A stretch of DNA of 36,147 bases from Caldisphaera sp. (lineage in GTDB: Archaea > Thermoproteota > Thermoprotei_A > Sulfolobales > Acidilobaceae), in the NCBI RefSeq assembly GCF_023256325.1, contig NZ_JAGDXI010000007.1:1-36147 (forward strand). The letters run 5' to 3'. Made by a program: the position numbers and the translations under genes. Below are positions 19,650 through 27,756 of this stretch, in pieces. The notes under the pieces are model-generated. The model did no database searches. It saw only the letters and a program-made list of their open reading frames with translations, and was not told the origin of the DNA. Position 1 is the stretch's first letter. Each line of letters begins with the position of its first letter.

Positions 19650-20428
19650 ATATAGATGAAATACCTAAAACTCACCCGAGATATAAGTCTTTGGTTACAA
19701 GAGAAAAGCTAGTAGAGTTTTTTAACAAAGGTATTGTAGTCGCACATGGACTCGTTGCCCAAGGTAGAGGGGAAGCCTTTGATTATATCTTGGGAGAAAA
19801 ATCTCATGATTTTGCGTTAGAAGCTGAAAAAGTTAGTGTGGCATATTTGTTGATATCAAATTTTCCAATAATATCAGTAAATGGCAACTACGCTGCATTG
19901 GCAGGAGAAGATGTGGTAAAACTATCAAATAGTCTTAATATTCCAATAGAGGTAAATTTATTCCATAGATCCGAAGAAAGAATAAGGAAAATCGAGAGCT
20001 ATCTTAAAGATTTAGGTGCAAGACATGTTATGGGTAGCGAATGCAAAAAAGTAAAACTATCAAACCTAGAAGGGCCGAGAGGAATAGTATGTGAAGATGG
20101 AATTTATAAAGCTGATTTTGTTTTATTAGCCATAGAAGATGGAGATAGAACTCAAGCACTTAGAAATCTAGGCAAAAAAGTAGCGGCAATTGATCTTAAT
20201 CCATTTAGCAGAACAGCTCAATCAGCCCATATAACAATTGTAGACGAGGCTGAAAGAGCTACAAAAAACATGATAAAAATATCGGATGAACTTATGCAAT
20301 TAGATAAATGTGATCTACTAAAAATAACTGAGAGCTATGATAATAAGTCTATATTATCAAAAGCGTTTAATAAAATGCTTGCAAATTTAAAAGATGCTTA
20401 TGATAAAGGTATTTTAATCGATTTTTAA
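19646..20428 (+). CDS. 4-phosphopantoate--beta-alanine ligase (phosphopantothenate synthetase)
   Basis: Archaeal enzyme joining 4-phosphopantoate with beta-alanine to give phosphopantothenate, replacing bacterial PanC/CoaA order. About 260 residues with the family opening IPKTHPRYKSLVTREKL, GIVVAHGLVAQGRGEAFDYILGE, VNGNYAALAG, VNLFHRSEER, and DLNPFSRTAQSAHITIVDE. ATG 19646 is chosen since it overlaps the kinase stop as ATGA and GGAGG is ten bases upstream; ATG 19637 is only one base from GGAGG. Coupled with the kinase gene, a compact CoA unit. Confidence 0.93.
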   Translation: MNIDEIPKTHPRYKSLVTREKLVEFFNKGIVVAHGLVAQGRGEAFDYILGEKSHDFALEAEKVSVAYLLISNFPIISVNGNYAALAGEDVVKLSNSLNIPIEVNLFHRSEERIRKIESYLKDLGARHVMGSECKKVKLSNLEGPRGIVCEDGIYKADFVLLAIEDGDRTQALRNLGKKVAAIDLNPFSRTAQSAHITIVDEAERATKNMIKISDELMQLDKCDLLKITESYDNKSILSKAFNKMLANLKDAYDKGILIDF

Positions 20429-20507
20429 TTTATTTTAGATTTATCAGAAAATTAGAAACAAGATTATATTTTTTATTTTTTATTTTTACATATTAATTGT
20501 GAAAAAG

Positions 20508-21356
20508 ATGGAAATCGCAGCAATTATTTTAGCCGGCGGCAAATCAACAAGGTTCGCTGAAGATAAACTAATATATTTATATAATAACAAACCTATAATA
20601 AGTTATCCTATTAGTGAATCAAAAAAGATTACCGAAAACATTTTTATTGTAACAAATGAACTTGAATATGAGAAAATAAAAGACCTAGATAATGTTAAGT
20701 TTATTTTTGATGACCAATCTTTAAACTGCAAGGGTTCAGCTAGAGGTATTGCTACTGCTTTAGAAAAAATAGAATCAAATTATTATTTAATAATGCCTGG
20801 AGACATACCATGGATTAATAGTATTGCATTAAACAACCTAATAGAATACTCTATGAGAACCGAACTCTTAGTGTCACCTATAATTTATACTGGCATTGTT
20901 TCTCCATTATTTATGTCTGTACCCAAGAAGTACTCTAAAAAAATTATTGAGCTATGCAATGATTATTCTATTTTAGCATCTAGACCGAGTAACTTTATTA
21001 GGGGAAACGAGTCATTACTTATAGGATCGTATCATCTTATCAATAACCCTAAAGTTTTTTATGATGTAGATACCAAGCATGACTTAAATTTAAATGCAAA
21101 AGGATTGCCTAGGAAAATAATTCACCTTAAATCATACGAAAATTTTATTGAGGCAATTAAAAATTTTAAAAACGGAAATATTAATGAAGCCTCTAAAAAT
21201 TTTATAACAGAATCAAAAATATATAAAAAAAATAAACTATATTCTTTAGAGCTTTCTACTTTAATTGATGCATTTATAATAAACAAATCTGAAGTAATTC
21301 AAAAAAGAATAAATTGGCTCAGGAAAAAAATAGGTAGGAATCCAAAAGAAATTTAA
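20508..21356 (+). CDS. MobA-like nucleotidyltransferase with a C-terminal helical extension
   Basis: 282 residues. The first 190 or so look like a MobA/GTP-binding nucleotidyltransferase fold: the opening IILAGGKSTRF with the downstream Lys of EDKL, NIFIVTNE, FIFDDQS, and the metal-binding PGDIPWI. MobA-type enzymes attach a nucleotide to molybdopterin; related ones act on sugars, cobamides or phospholipids. The remaining 85 residues, Lys/Asn-rich and helical (NFIEAIKNFKNGNINEAS), are an extension not usual in MobA. The pairing of ATG 20508 with GTGA five bases upstream is preferred over GTG 20499. Substrate uncertain. Confidence 0.72.
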   Translation: MEIAAIILAGGKSTRFAEDKLIYLYNNKPIISYPISESKKITENIFIVTNELEYEKIKDLDNVKFIFDDQSLNCKGSARGIATALEKIESNYYLIMPGDIPWINSIALNNLIEYSMRTELLVSPIIYTGIVSPLFMSVPKKYSKKIIELCNDYSILASRPSNFIRGNESLLIGSYHLINNPKVFYDVDTKHDLNLNAKGLPRKIIHLKSYENFIEAIKNFKNGNINEASKNFITESKIYKKNKLYSLELSTLIDAFIINKSEVIQKRINWLRKKIGRNPKEI

Positions 21357-21417
21357 TATAATTATGAAATAAGAAAGCTTATTTTTAAAACTATTTACAA
21401 TTAAATGGGGATATATA

Positions 21418-22524
21418 ATGAAATCGGCCAAGGATGAAATATTTGAGATATTAAAGAAACTTACATATGATGTAGGAATTTCTGGTTATGAGGATAATAT
21501 AAGGGGCATGGTTATCGATGAACTTAAAAATTATGCTGACAGCCTAGAAGTAGATTCGCTAGGAAATGTCATAGCAGTCAAAAAAGGATCTAAATCTTCA
21601 AAAAAGCTGATGATAGCAGCTCATATGGATGAAATAGGATTAATGATAAGTTACATAGATGAAAGAGGATTTTTGAAATTTGCTCCAGTAGGAGGGATAA
21701 CAGAAAGAACTTTATTAGGGCAAAAAGTAAAAATCATTACAAAAGACAATAAAATTATAAAAGGTGTTATAGGTTTAAAGCCTCCTCATATCATGAAACC
21801 AGAAGAAGCTAAGCAAGTTCCTGATTTTTCAGATTTATATATTGATATAGGATTTTTTAGTAAAGATGAAGTTTTAAAAAATGGTATAGATATAGGAAGC
21901 ATAGTATCATTCGATAGAGAACTAGAAAGGATTGGTAATGGAGATATTGTTACTGGGAAATCATTAGATGATAGAGCTGGTTTAGCAGCTATGATTCAAG
22001 CATTTAAAAACATTGATAATAATGAAGTTAATATATATGCTGTTGCAACGGTTCAAGAAGAAGTTGGCCTAAAAGGAGCAAAGGTTTCAGCATTTAGGGT
22101 TGAACCAGATATAGCTATTGCTTTAGACGTGACCATAGCTAGCGATGTCCCTTCAATACCAGAAGGTAGTTGGGTATGTAAATTAAATCAAGGACCTGCG
22201 ATAAAGTTAATTGATGGACAAAAAGGCACAGGTCTAATAGCGAATAAAAAATTAGTGGATTTTGTTACAAATGTTGCTAATAAATACAATGTACCATATC
22301 AACTTGAAGTATTAACTGGAGGAACAACTGATGCTTCAGCAATGAATCTTAATAAAGAAGGAGTTCCGTCAATTGCCATTTCTATACCTGCAAGATATAT
22401 ACATTCTCCAGTTGAAGTTGTTTCCCTCAACGATTTAGAAAATACTTCTATCTTAGCAACAAAGGTCGCAAAAGAAATGAATGAAAAAACAATATTAAAT
22501 TTAATTAATCAAAAAATAAAATAA
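21418..22524 (+). CDS. M42 family metal-dependent aminopeptidase (tetrahedral/endoglucanase-like)
   Basis: Dinuclear metal peptidase trimming short peptides in the cytosol, usually as large multi-subunit shells. 368 residues. Metal and catalytic segments are in order: AAHMDEIGLM (His-x-Asp), KSLDDRAGL (bridging Asp), VQEEVGLKGA (Glu-Glu pair), ALDVTIASD (Asp) and ARYIHSPVEV (His), with TGGTTDASA before the last. The PDZ-like insertion of the family fits residues about 75-160. ATG 21418 follows GGGGAT. It fits with the peptide transporter further downstream as part of peptide use. Confidence 0.94.
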   Translation: MKSAKDEIFEILKKLTYDVGISGYEDNIRGMVIDELKNYADSLEVDSLGNVIAVKKGSKSSKKLMIAAHMDEIGLMISYIDERGFLKFAPVGGITERTLLGQKVKIITKDNKIIKGVIGLKPPHIMKPEEAKQVPDFSDLYIDIGFFSKDEVLKNGIDIGSIVSFDRELERIGNGDIVTGKSLDDRAGLAAMIQAFKNIDNNEVNIYAVATVQEEVGLKGAKVSAFRVEPDIAIALDVTIASDVPSIPEGSWVCKLNQGPAIKLIDGQKGTGLIANKKLVDFVTNVANKYNVPYQLEVLTGGTTDASAMNLNKEGVPSIAISIPARYIHSPVEVVSLNDLENTSILATKVAKEMNEKTILNLINQKIK

Positions 22525-22576
22525 TCATAAATAAAAATATAAATTCACTAAATACTTAAATAATAGATGATAACTA

Positions 22577-23221
22577 ATGAAAATTAAAGGAATTATAAGC
22601 GATCTTGATGGAACTCTTGCAGATACAAAAAATCTACATTTTGAAGCTTGGAAAAAAACCGCCGAAAAATTTGGAGTAAAAGTTAATTTAAAAATTAACA
22701 ACCTAGAAAAATTTTGGGGATTAAAGGATTTAGATTTTCTAATAAAATATACAAAAGAATTAAATATAAAGTTAGATAGTAACATGATTAAACATATACT
22801 TTCACTAAAAAGTCAAGAATATCAGCAACTAGCTAGGTCTATTAAACCTGATAAATGTCTTGAAAATTTTTTAAGTCTAATAAGTAAATATAAATTAAAA
22901 TTTGCAATAGTGACATCAAGCATGAAAAGTGATGCAAGGGCTATATTAGAAGCCCTAAATATAAAGTATGATCTCCTTATAAGCAGTGACGATGTAAAAA
23001 ATGTTAAACCTGATCCAGAACCAATAATTTTAGCCATTGAAAAATTAGGATTAAAAAAAGAAGAAATAATAGGACTAGGAGATAGTATATATGATATAAT
23101 AGCATATAAGAAAGCAGGACTAGATAAAATATTCCTCATAAACCAAGATTATGCAGATGCGATCAAAATACATTCATTATGCGATATCTCAAATATGTTA
23201 TTTAAAGAATTGATTTCATGA
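22577..23221 (+). CDS. HAD-superfamily phosphatase (phosphoglycolate phosphatase/beta-phosphoglucomutase-like)
   Basis: 214 residues with the four HAD motifs: SDLDGTLADT at about 8-17 (nucleophile Asp), IVTSSM (Thr/Ser), KPDPEPI (Lys), and GLGDSIYDI (Asp). A helical cap of the C1 type lies between motifs one and two. The substrate cannot be told from sequence. It begins with no Shine-Dalgarno, and TACTTAAATA sits about 20 bases upstream, consistent with a leaderless transcript. Its last 20 bases overlap the converging GTP cyclohydrolase III gene. Confidence 0.85.
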   Translation: MKIKGIISDLDGTLADTKNLHFEAWKKTAEKFGVKVNLKINNLEKFWGLKDLDFLIKYTKELNIKLDSNMIKHILSLKSQEYQQLARSIKPDKCLENFLSLISKYKLKFAIVTSSMKSDARAILEALNIKYDLLISSDDVKNVKPDPEPIILAIEKLGLKKEEIIGLGDSIYDIIAYKKAGLDKIFLINQDYADAIKIHSLCDISNMLFKELIS

Positions 23222-23909
23222 TTATTTTTGAGTTTCTCGTTGATCTAATTTCATGTAGAGCTTCTGCAGCTAATTTCATAGCATCCCTTGCTTTACTTGC
23301 TAACGCAATACCTGCCTTTAAATCATCAATAGAAATCATCTTTGAAACTAAATCTTCATAGTTCTTATTTGGTAAAAGAACTAATATATTATCGCCTCCC
23401 AGATATTGGGCTAATCCTCCATTTTCCTGAGCAATATAATTGATCTTTTCCAATATTTGTATTATTTTTGTATAGGTTCTGAAGGTGCCTATTTTTTGAG
23501 TTATTGGAGTTAATCCATTTAGATCTATATGGCTAACAATAACATATTCTTTACCTGATCCAAAATGACCTACTTTACCTGGTTCTACCTTAGCTATATG
23601 GGACCAAGCATTAGTTTCAGACTCCAATGGTGTATTTCCTAAATCACTTGATAGCCTAACAGCAACTGGAGATAACGATGATGTAACTTCCAATATATCT
23701 TTTTCATTATCTTCAGTTAAATTACTTGATACTATGATCATATAATCATATCTTAATGGTAATACAAATCCTCCAAACTTTGTCGCTATTCTTTGCGTTT
23801 CTTGATAAATCTTTGCTTGTGTTTCCTGAATTTTCCACTCTCTATCTGTGCCTATAGTTTCAGTCCATTCTCTATAACCTATTTGTTCAATTACAGATAT
23901 TCTTATCAT
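23202..23909 (-). CDS. gch3: GTP cyclohydrolase III
   Basis: Archaeal enzyme that converts GTP to a formylamino-pyrimidine phosphate, the first step towards riboflavin and F420 in archaea. 235 residues: opening MIRISVIEQIGYREWTET, then LPLRYDYMIIVSSN, a HIDLNGLTPITQKIG segment and YLGGDNILVLLP, where GGDN recalls the GGDEF-like fold, then LKAGIALASKARDAM. Length and order agree with the Methanocaldococcus enzyme as I know it. GGGAG lies before ATG 23909. It follows ribH by 21 bases, and both serve flavin synthesis. Its 3' end overlaps the HAD gene by 20 bases. Confidence 0.93.
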   Translation of the reverse strand: MIRISVIEQIGYREWTETIGTDREWKIQETQAKIYQETQRIATKFGGFVLPLRYDYMIIVSSNLTEDNEKDILEVTSSLSPVAVRLSSDLGNTPLESETNAWSHIAKVEPGKVGHFGSGKEYVIVSHIDLNGLTPITQKIGTFRTYTKIIQILEKINYIAQENGGLAQYLGGDNILVLLPNKNYEDLVSKMISIDDLKAGIALASKARDAMKLAAEALHEIRSTRNSKIIMKSIL

Positions 23910-23930
23910 CTTTTACTCCCTATAATACTT

Positions 23931-24386
23931 TTACTCGATGTTTAAAACTTTTCCTTCATATTTTAATGAGCTTAATTTTATAGATCTTAATGAAAGCTTA
24001 ATAGCTGCTTCTACTGCTCTTCTAGAATATTCTTCCGCCCTCTCCATAGCTTGCATTCTAGATGCTCCAGGTCCAATTATACCTAATGCAACTGGCTTAT
24101 CATATTTCTGGCTTAGATCCAATAAAACTCTAGCTGCTTGATTTGCAACCAGCTCATCATGTTTTGTTTCTCCTTGAATTACTGCTCCTAATACAACAAC
24201 AGCATCAATGTATTCAAGTTTTAATAACTTTGATACAGCAAATGGAGAGTCGAAGACTCCAGGAACTTTAAAAACTATCGGCACTTCTGCATTCAGAAAT
24301 TTTGCATGACTTAGAGCCTTTTCTTCCATGATTTTTGTAATATCATAGTTAAATTCTGATACTACTAATCCTATTTTAACGCTCAA
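23931..24386 (-). CDS. ribH: 6,7-dimethyl-8-ribityllumazine synthase
   Basis: Penultimate riboflavin step: condenses the ribitylamino-pyrimidine with dihydroxybutanone phosphate. 151 residues: [46 protein letters not shown] (with the catalytic-region His), and [20 protein letters not shown]. Start is TTG at 24386 with GGTGA five bases upstream. It leads a two-gene flavin unit with GTP cyclohydrolase III. The upstream 67 bases contain TATA-like repeats (TATAAATA twice) serving as promoter. Confidence 0.94.
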   Translation of the reverse strand: MSVKIGLVVSEFNYDITKIMEEKALSHAKFLNAEVPIVFKVPGVFDSPFAVSKLLKLEYIDAVVVLGAVIQGETKHDELVANQAARVLLDLSQKYDKPVALGIIGPGASRMQAMERAEEYSRRAVEAAIKLSLRSIKLSSLKYEGKVLNIE

Positions 24387-24453
24387 CTATTTCACCACAA
24401 TATTTTTTATAAATAGTCACTTATAAATACTATAATAATAAATGTTAATAAAA

Positions 24454-25188
24454 TTAATAATCATAAGCCATTAATCTTTTTCTAAAAAATTGGTTACGTT
24501 TTATTAAAAATTTAATGCTTTCATCAAGAGGCTCATTATATGGTACTTCATATTTTAAAAAAACCCCTGTTCTTCCTAATTCTTTTCTCCTTGATAAAAC
24601 TCTTTCTCTTTCCATTACTGTTTCTATCTTAACATTTAATATTCTTGATACCTCTGCCTCTCTATCAAATATGTGATATTCTAAATGGCCCCTTTCTGTA
24701 GGAATTATTAATTTTAAGCTTTTATTTACGCCAGGAACTCTTTTATCTTTTAAAATATCATCTTTATTTATTTGCCCTCCCCAAAAATAAAATTCTATTT
24801 CATTTGAATTTAATTTTGCTAATGGAAAACTTATAACTTCTTTAAAATTACTATCCAAATAAACATACGCCTTTGGTGCATAATTTGGCGTGGCTTGAAT
24901 TATTTCTTTTTTAAAAATGCTATAACCGTTTTTTTCTAAAATATACTCTAATTTATAAGGTTGTATTAAATCTAATATCATAACATCTATATCGCTTGAT
25001 TCCTTAACATCACCTCTAGCAACACTACCAATAACTACAATAGAATTACTTATACCTTGCAAAGAAGAAATTATATTTAGAGCTCTCTTTCTTTTATTTT
25101 TATATATTTTCCATCTTGTATCATCATAAATTATTTCTTGCCCAGCATTTTCTAAATTATTGTTAATATAGTCAAAATTATTAACCAT
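24454..25188 (-). CDS. Nucleotidyltransferase-domain protein
   Basis: 244 residues. The minimal nucleotidyltransferase motif is clear: VVIGSVARGDVKESSDIDVMI at about 51-71, i.e. GSxxRG...SDxDV, followed later by ATPNYAPKAYVYLD where the third acidic residue could be. The C-terminal half (about 150-244) is rich in Arg/Lys/Glu, including SRILNVKIETVMERERVL, and may be a DNA- or RNA-binding segment. It is full length for a conserved archaeal family, not the short MNT antitoxin type. No HEPN partner is adjacent. ATG 25188 follows GGTG. The reaction and target are unknown. Confidence 0.72.
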   Translation of the reverse strand: MVNNFDYINNNLENAGQEIIYDDTRWKIYKNKRKRALNIISSLQGISNSIVVIGSVARGDVKESSDIDVMILDLIQPYKLEYILEKNGYSIFKKEIIQATPNYAPKAYVYLDSNFKEVISFPLAKLNSNEIEFYFWGGQINKDDILKDKRVPGVNKSLKLIIPTERGHLEYHIFDREAEVSRILNVKIETVMERERVLSRRKELGRTGVFLKYEVPYNEPLDESIKFLIKRNQFFRKRLMAYDY

Positions 25189-25331
25189 AGTTTACACCTT
25201 TAAGTATAAATTAAAATTGCCTTGTTCAGTTTTAAATAAATATTATTTATGATTTCATTTATTTTCAATACTGTCATCATCTTACATCTATTAATTAAAG
25301 AAATTTTAACATTTAAAAAGATTTTTATTGT

Positions 25332-25409
25332 ATGATTGGCTTCGATAATAATAAAAAGAAGGCTATTTTACCCGAAAAATACGAGATGAACTATGAAGAA
25401 TATAGATAA
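25332..25409 (+). CDS. Possible tiny ORF or N-terminal gene remnant
   Basis: Twenty-five codons beginning MIGFDNNKKKAILPE and ending NYEEYR, then TAA. Composition is protein-like, and a TATA-like TTTAAAAAG lies at 25312-25320, close enough for a leaderless start. The LPEKYEMNYEEYR end looks like the opening of a longer protein cut short. No family can be assigned. Confidence 0.2.
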   Translation: MIGFDNNKKKAILPEKYEMNYEEYR

Positions 25410-25688
25410 TGGAGCAGAATCTTGCTCTTTCTTGCTCTGAAGGGCTAGGTTTATTGAAGTCTCAAGGATTAATTTTCTTTAATGGAAACCATTTTTATTC
25501 TTTCCTTAGGTATTTGAAAGTAAAATCATTTCAACTCCTTATACTTAAATTTAACCTGGAGGAGGCATTTCAACTCCCCTCTTTTTTTAATTTGGTAGGA
25601 ATAGAGTCTTATTTCACTTTTCAGTAAAAAACGTATCCCTCATTTGACTGCTATATTTTCTAATCATTTAGAACAACACTTAAAGACA

Positions 25689-25805
25689 TTACCACCTTAA
25701 AAGACAAAGTTTGAGGTCTATTTTATCATCTAAATCGATATAATTCTTAAGATCTAAGGGAACTGCTTTTCTAAGCGTGGAGAAGGATTTGCTCTCAATA
25801 AACAT
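25689..25805 (-). CDS. Possible small AbrB/SpoVT-like remnant
   Basis: Thirty-eight codons starting MFIESKSFSTLRKAVP. The stretch LRKAVPLDLKNYIDLDDKI resembles the swapped-hairpin opening of crenarchaeal AbrB-type antitoxins/regulators (typically R-x-x-IP-x-x-L...L-x-L-x-x-GD), though the usual Gly-Asp is Asp-Lys here. An AGGTAAAG lies just upstream of the ATG as a weak Shine-Dalgarno. It could be a genuine small protein or a truncated gene; evidence is weak. Confidence 0.22.
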   Translation of the reverse strand: MFIESKSFSTLRKAVPLDLKNYIDLDDKIDLKLCLLRW

Positions 25806-25845
25806 CTTTACCTTTTTTTAACTTTTAAAAATAGAATATATTAAA

Positions 25846-27603
25846 CTATGAAAAATACGCTAAATTAATAGAATCATTGGTTAAATTGTTAAAGCAAATA
25901 TATGCATATATCCCATTATTTAAGTTAGCAGTGAAATTTCTATCAAATAAATATTCGTTTTCCAATAAAAATTCTCCATTGCTTTTTATTAAATTAAAGA
26001 AAATGTTTTGATTACAATTAGTATCGTAAGTAATTCCATCAATGAATTTATAAATGATGCTCTGATTAGTATTTAATTTTGAATAATAGACTTCTGGGTT
26101 ATAATTATCATTAGAAGTGAAGTATAAATAATTATCTATATTAGCAAATATAATGGGATTCAATATAAATGGGGATACATTTATTGGATGCAAAGTTAAA
26201 TAATATGTTAGCTCATTTACATTTTTCAAGGTAAAACCAGGTATAGAATTGTAATATTGGATTAAATAAGGGAAATAAACAAGATACGAATTGTAATATT
26301 GTGCCTGAAAAATCTGAACATTATTGTTTAAGACCCTTGATACATTTCCTAGATTAGTATTAAATAATACTTCAGGATATTGGAAATGTACGGCAGAAAT
26401 TGCTTTGTATAAACTATATGCAATACTAGGACTTTCATTTGCAAATAATAATTTATACTCTATATAATTGTCGTAAGGCAGTAAAAAATATGATTTTTCA
26501 TAATTATATTTGTAGATTTTTTCCAATTTAAGAGATATGCTTATATTAAATGATTGAGAAGATCCTATATTAGAGTAATAAAAAACGAGAGGGCCAGATG
26601 TAATGCTATATCCACTTATTTTTCCTGAACCAACATATGTAGCCTGATTGTTATTTCCGTTAATTAGAGTATTAGTATAATTTAAAGTGCCACTATAATT
26701 ATTAATGTTACCATACAAAGATAATATAGGGGTATTATTAGCAATTATAGGCATTAAAAATACTGATGCAGTAAAAGTAATATATCCTTTAACAAGCCCG
26801 TTAATGAGATAAAATGCAGTATCATTAGAATAAAAATATAAATAAATAACACAATTTTGATTACTATAATAAGCTCCTGCATACATGTCTATCTTTGTAT
26901 TATTTATATAATAACTATAAAGAAATACCACACCATTATTATTAATATCTATTTGATTTCCATTAATACTGAATATAATATTCAAATTGCTGTTGATGTT
27001 ACCGTTTACACTAATGTTTAATTGATCTGTTGTGTTGATATAATAGTATTTCATTTTTGGTGGATTAAAAGATATAAAATAGGAATCATTATATAGTATG
27101 TCATATTTCTGGCTATAAGTTTTTTTCAAAGATGTATTATTTATTAAAAATTTACAAGAAAAATAATTAAGACTGGGGTTTATTGATGTTTTATTAAGGT
27201 TTGGATCATAATAAGGATTATATGTTAAAATTGCGCCATAACTAGTAATTAAAGATACAGTAACATTCTGAGTACAATTGTAATCTTTCACTAAAGGAAT
27301 AACTATATACCTTATACTCGAGTTAATTGTTCTTATTATTCCTTGGTTTCCTAAAGTAACAACTATATAAGATAAACTCAGTGAATAATCGCTGGTAACT
27401 AATAAATATAGGCCACTACCGTTATAAATCATACTCATCAATGGAGGATTATATGTTTCAAAAACTCTTTTTTGATATGTGCCTATAATTTGGGATGACT
27501 CTTTAATTTCATTCAGGTAGAAGCTATAAAGCGTTGTTGCAGATACTAAAACTATGGTTATAACTATAATGCTTCCAACCATTTCACTTAGATTCCTTTT
27601 CAA
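25846..27603 (-). CDS. Large pilin-like, probably glycosylated cell-surface protein
   Basis: About 585 residues. With TTG 27603 as start (GGTG six bases upstream) the protein opens MKRNLSEMVGSIIVITIVL, the layout of archaeal type IV pilin-like class III signal peptides: short basic head, a prepilin-peptidase site before LSE, then a hydrophobic helix. The remainder is extracellular in style: Asn-, Tyr-, Ser- and Ile-rich, few charges, and more than twenty N-x-S/T sequons, so heavy N-glycosylation is likely. It is much larger than normal pilins (100-200 residues). No pilus ATPase or membrane platform gene is nearby. Role (adhesin, surface filament tip or other) is unknown; it is a single-gene unit with its own promoter. 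Confidence 0.65.
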   Translation of the reverse strand: MKRNLSEMVGSIIVITIVLVSATTLYSFYLNEIKESSQIIGTYQKRVFETYNPPLMSMIYNGSGLYLLVTSDYSLSLSYIVVTLGNQGIIRTINSSIRYIVIPLVKDYNCTQNVTVSLITSYGAILTYNPYYDPNLNKTSINPSLNYFSCKFLINNTSLKKTYSQKYDILYNDSYFISFNPPKMKYYYINTTDQLNISVNGNINSNLNIIFSINGNQIDINNNGVVFLYSYYINNTKIDMYAGAYYSNQNCVIYLYFYSNDTAFYLINGLVKGYITFTASVFLMPIIANNTPILSLYGNINNYSGTLNYTNTLINGNNNQATYVGSGKISGYSITSGPLVFYYSNIGSSQSFNISISLKLEKIYKYNYEKSYFLLPYDNYIEYKLLFANESPSIAYSLYKAISAVHFQYPEVLFNTNLGNVSRVLNNNVQIFQAQYYNSYLVYFPYLIQYYNSIPGFTLKNVNELTYYLTLHPINVSPFILNPIIFANIDNYLYFTSNDNYNPEVYYSKLNTNQSIIYKFIDGITYDTNCNQNIFFNLIKSNGEFLLENEYLFDRNFTANLNNGIYAYICFNNLTNDSINLAYFS

Positions 27604-27610
27604 TTTGTAC

Positions 27611-27626
27611 ACCTAATATTTTAGGT
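27611..27626. promoter_or_regulatory. Palindrome between TATA box and start of the pilin-like gene
   Basis: ACCTAA-N4-TTAGGT, perfect 6-bp arms, lies just upstream of the TTG start at 27603 and overlaps its GGTG Shine-Dalgarno. A TATA-like CTTTTTAAA (minus strand) lies at about 27631-27639, so the palindrome covers the transcription start region. It could be a repressor site or an RNA hairpin hiding the ribosome site. Confidence 0.4.
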
Positions 27627-27726
27627 AAATTTAAAAAGAGACAGACCTAAAAAACTATATTTATGCGGGACTGATTAATTTTTGCCAAGAAAAAAGGATT
27701 ATTTCCGTATAAAAATACTATCTAAG

Positions 27727-27732
27727 TATAAA
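27727..27732 (+). promoter_or_regulatory. TATA box for a leaderless transcript of the DUF309 gene
   Basis: TATAAA lies about 28 bases before ATG 27757 and no Shine-Dalgarno precedes that ATG, the classic picture of a leaderless archaeal mRNA. Confidence 0.45.
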
Positions 27733-27756
27733 TTAAAATTAATATAAAGACTATAG

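Larger units (their letters stand above)
25189..25845. other. 657-base stretch without a clear gene, likely containing decayed coding DNA
   Basis: No convincing long frame. It holds a 25-codon ORF on + (25332-25409), a 38-codon ORF on - (25689-25805), two identical 12-mers CATTTCAACTCC (25527-25538 and 25566-25577), and on the minus strand a stop-interrupted frame at about 25493-25634 with protein-like composition. A 72-codon frame on + (25409-25627) looks like noise. The base composition is less AT-rich than other gaps here, which points to old coding sequence or a vanished mobile element. Confidence 0.5.

Noticed and set aside
24454-25188. Minimal nucleotidyltransferase antitoxin of a HEPN/MNT toxin system
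   Set aside because: At 244 residues it is too long, and no HEPN gene is adjacent.
25527-25577. CATTTCAACTCC twice, resembling part of a crenarchaeal CRISPR repeat
   Set aside because: Only two copies of 12 bases, no full 24-25 base repeat, no regular array and no cas genes nearby.
25409-25627. 72-codon ORF on the plus strand
   Set aside because: No ribosome site, Leu/Phe-rich random-looking composition, and it spans the repeated 12-mers; better explained as chance in decayed DNA.
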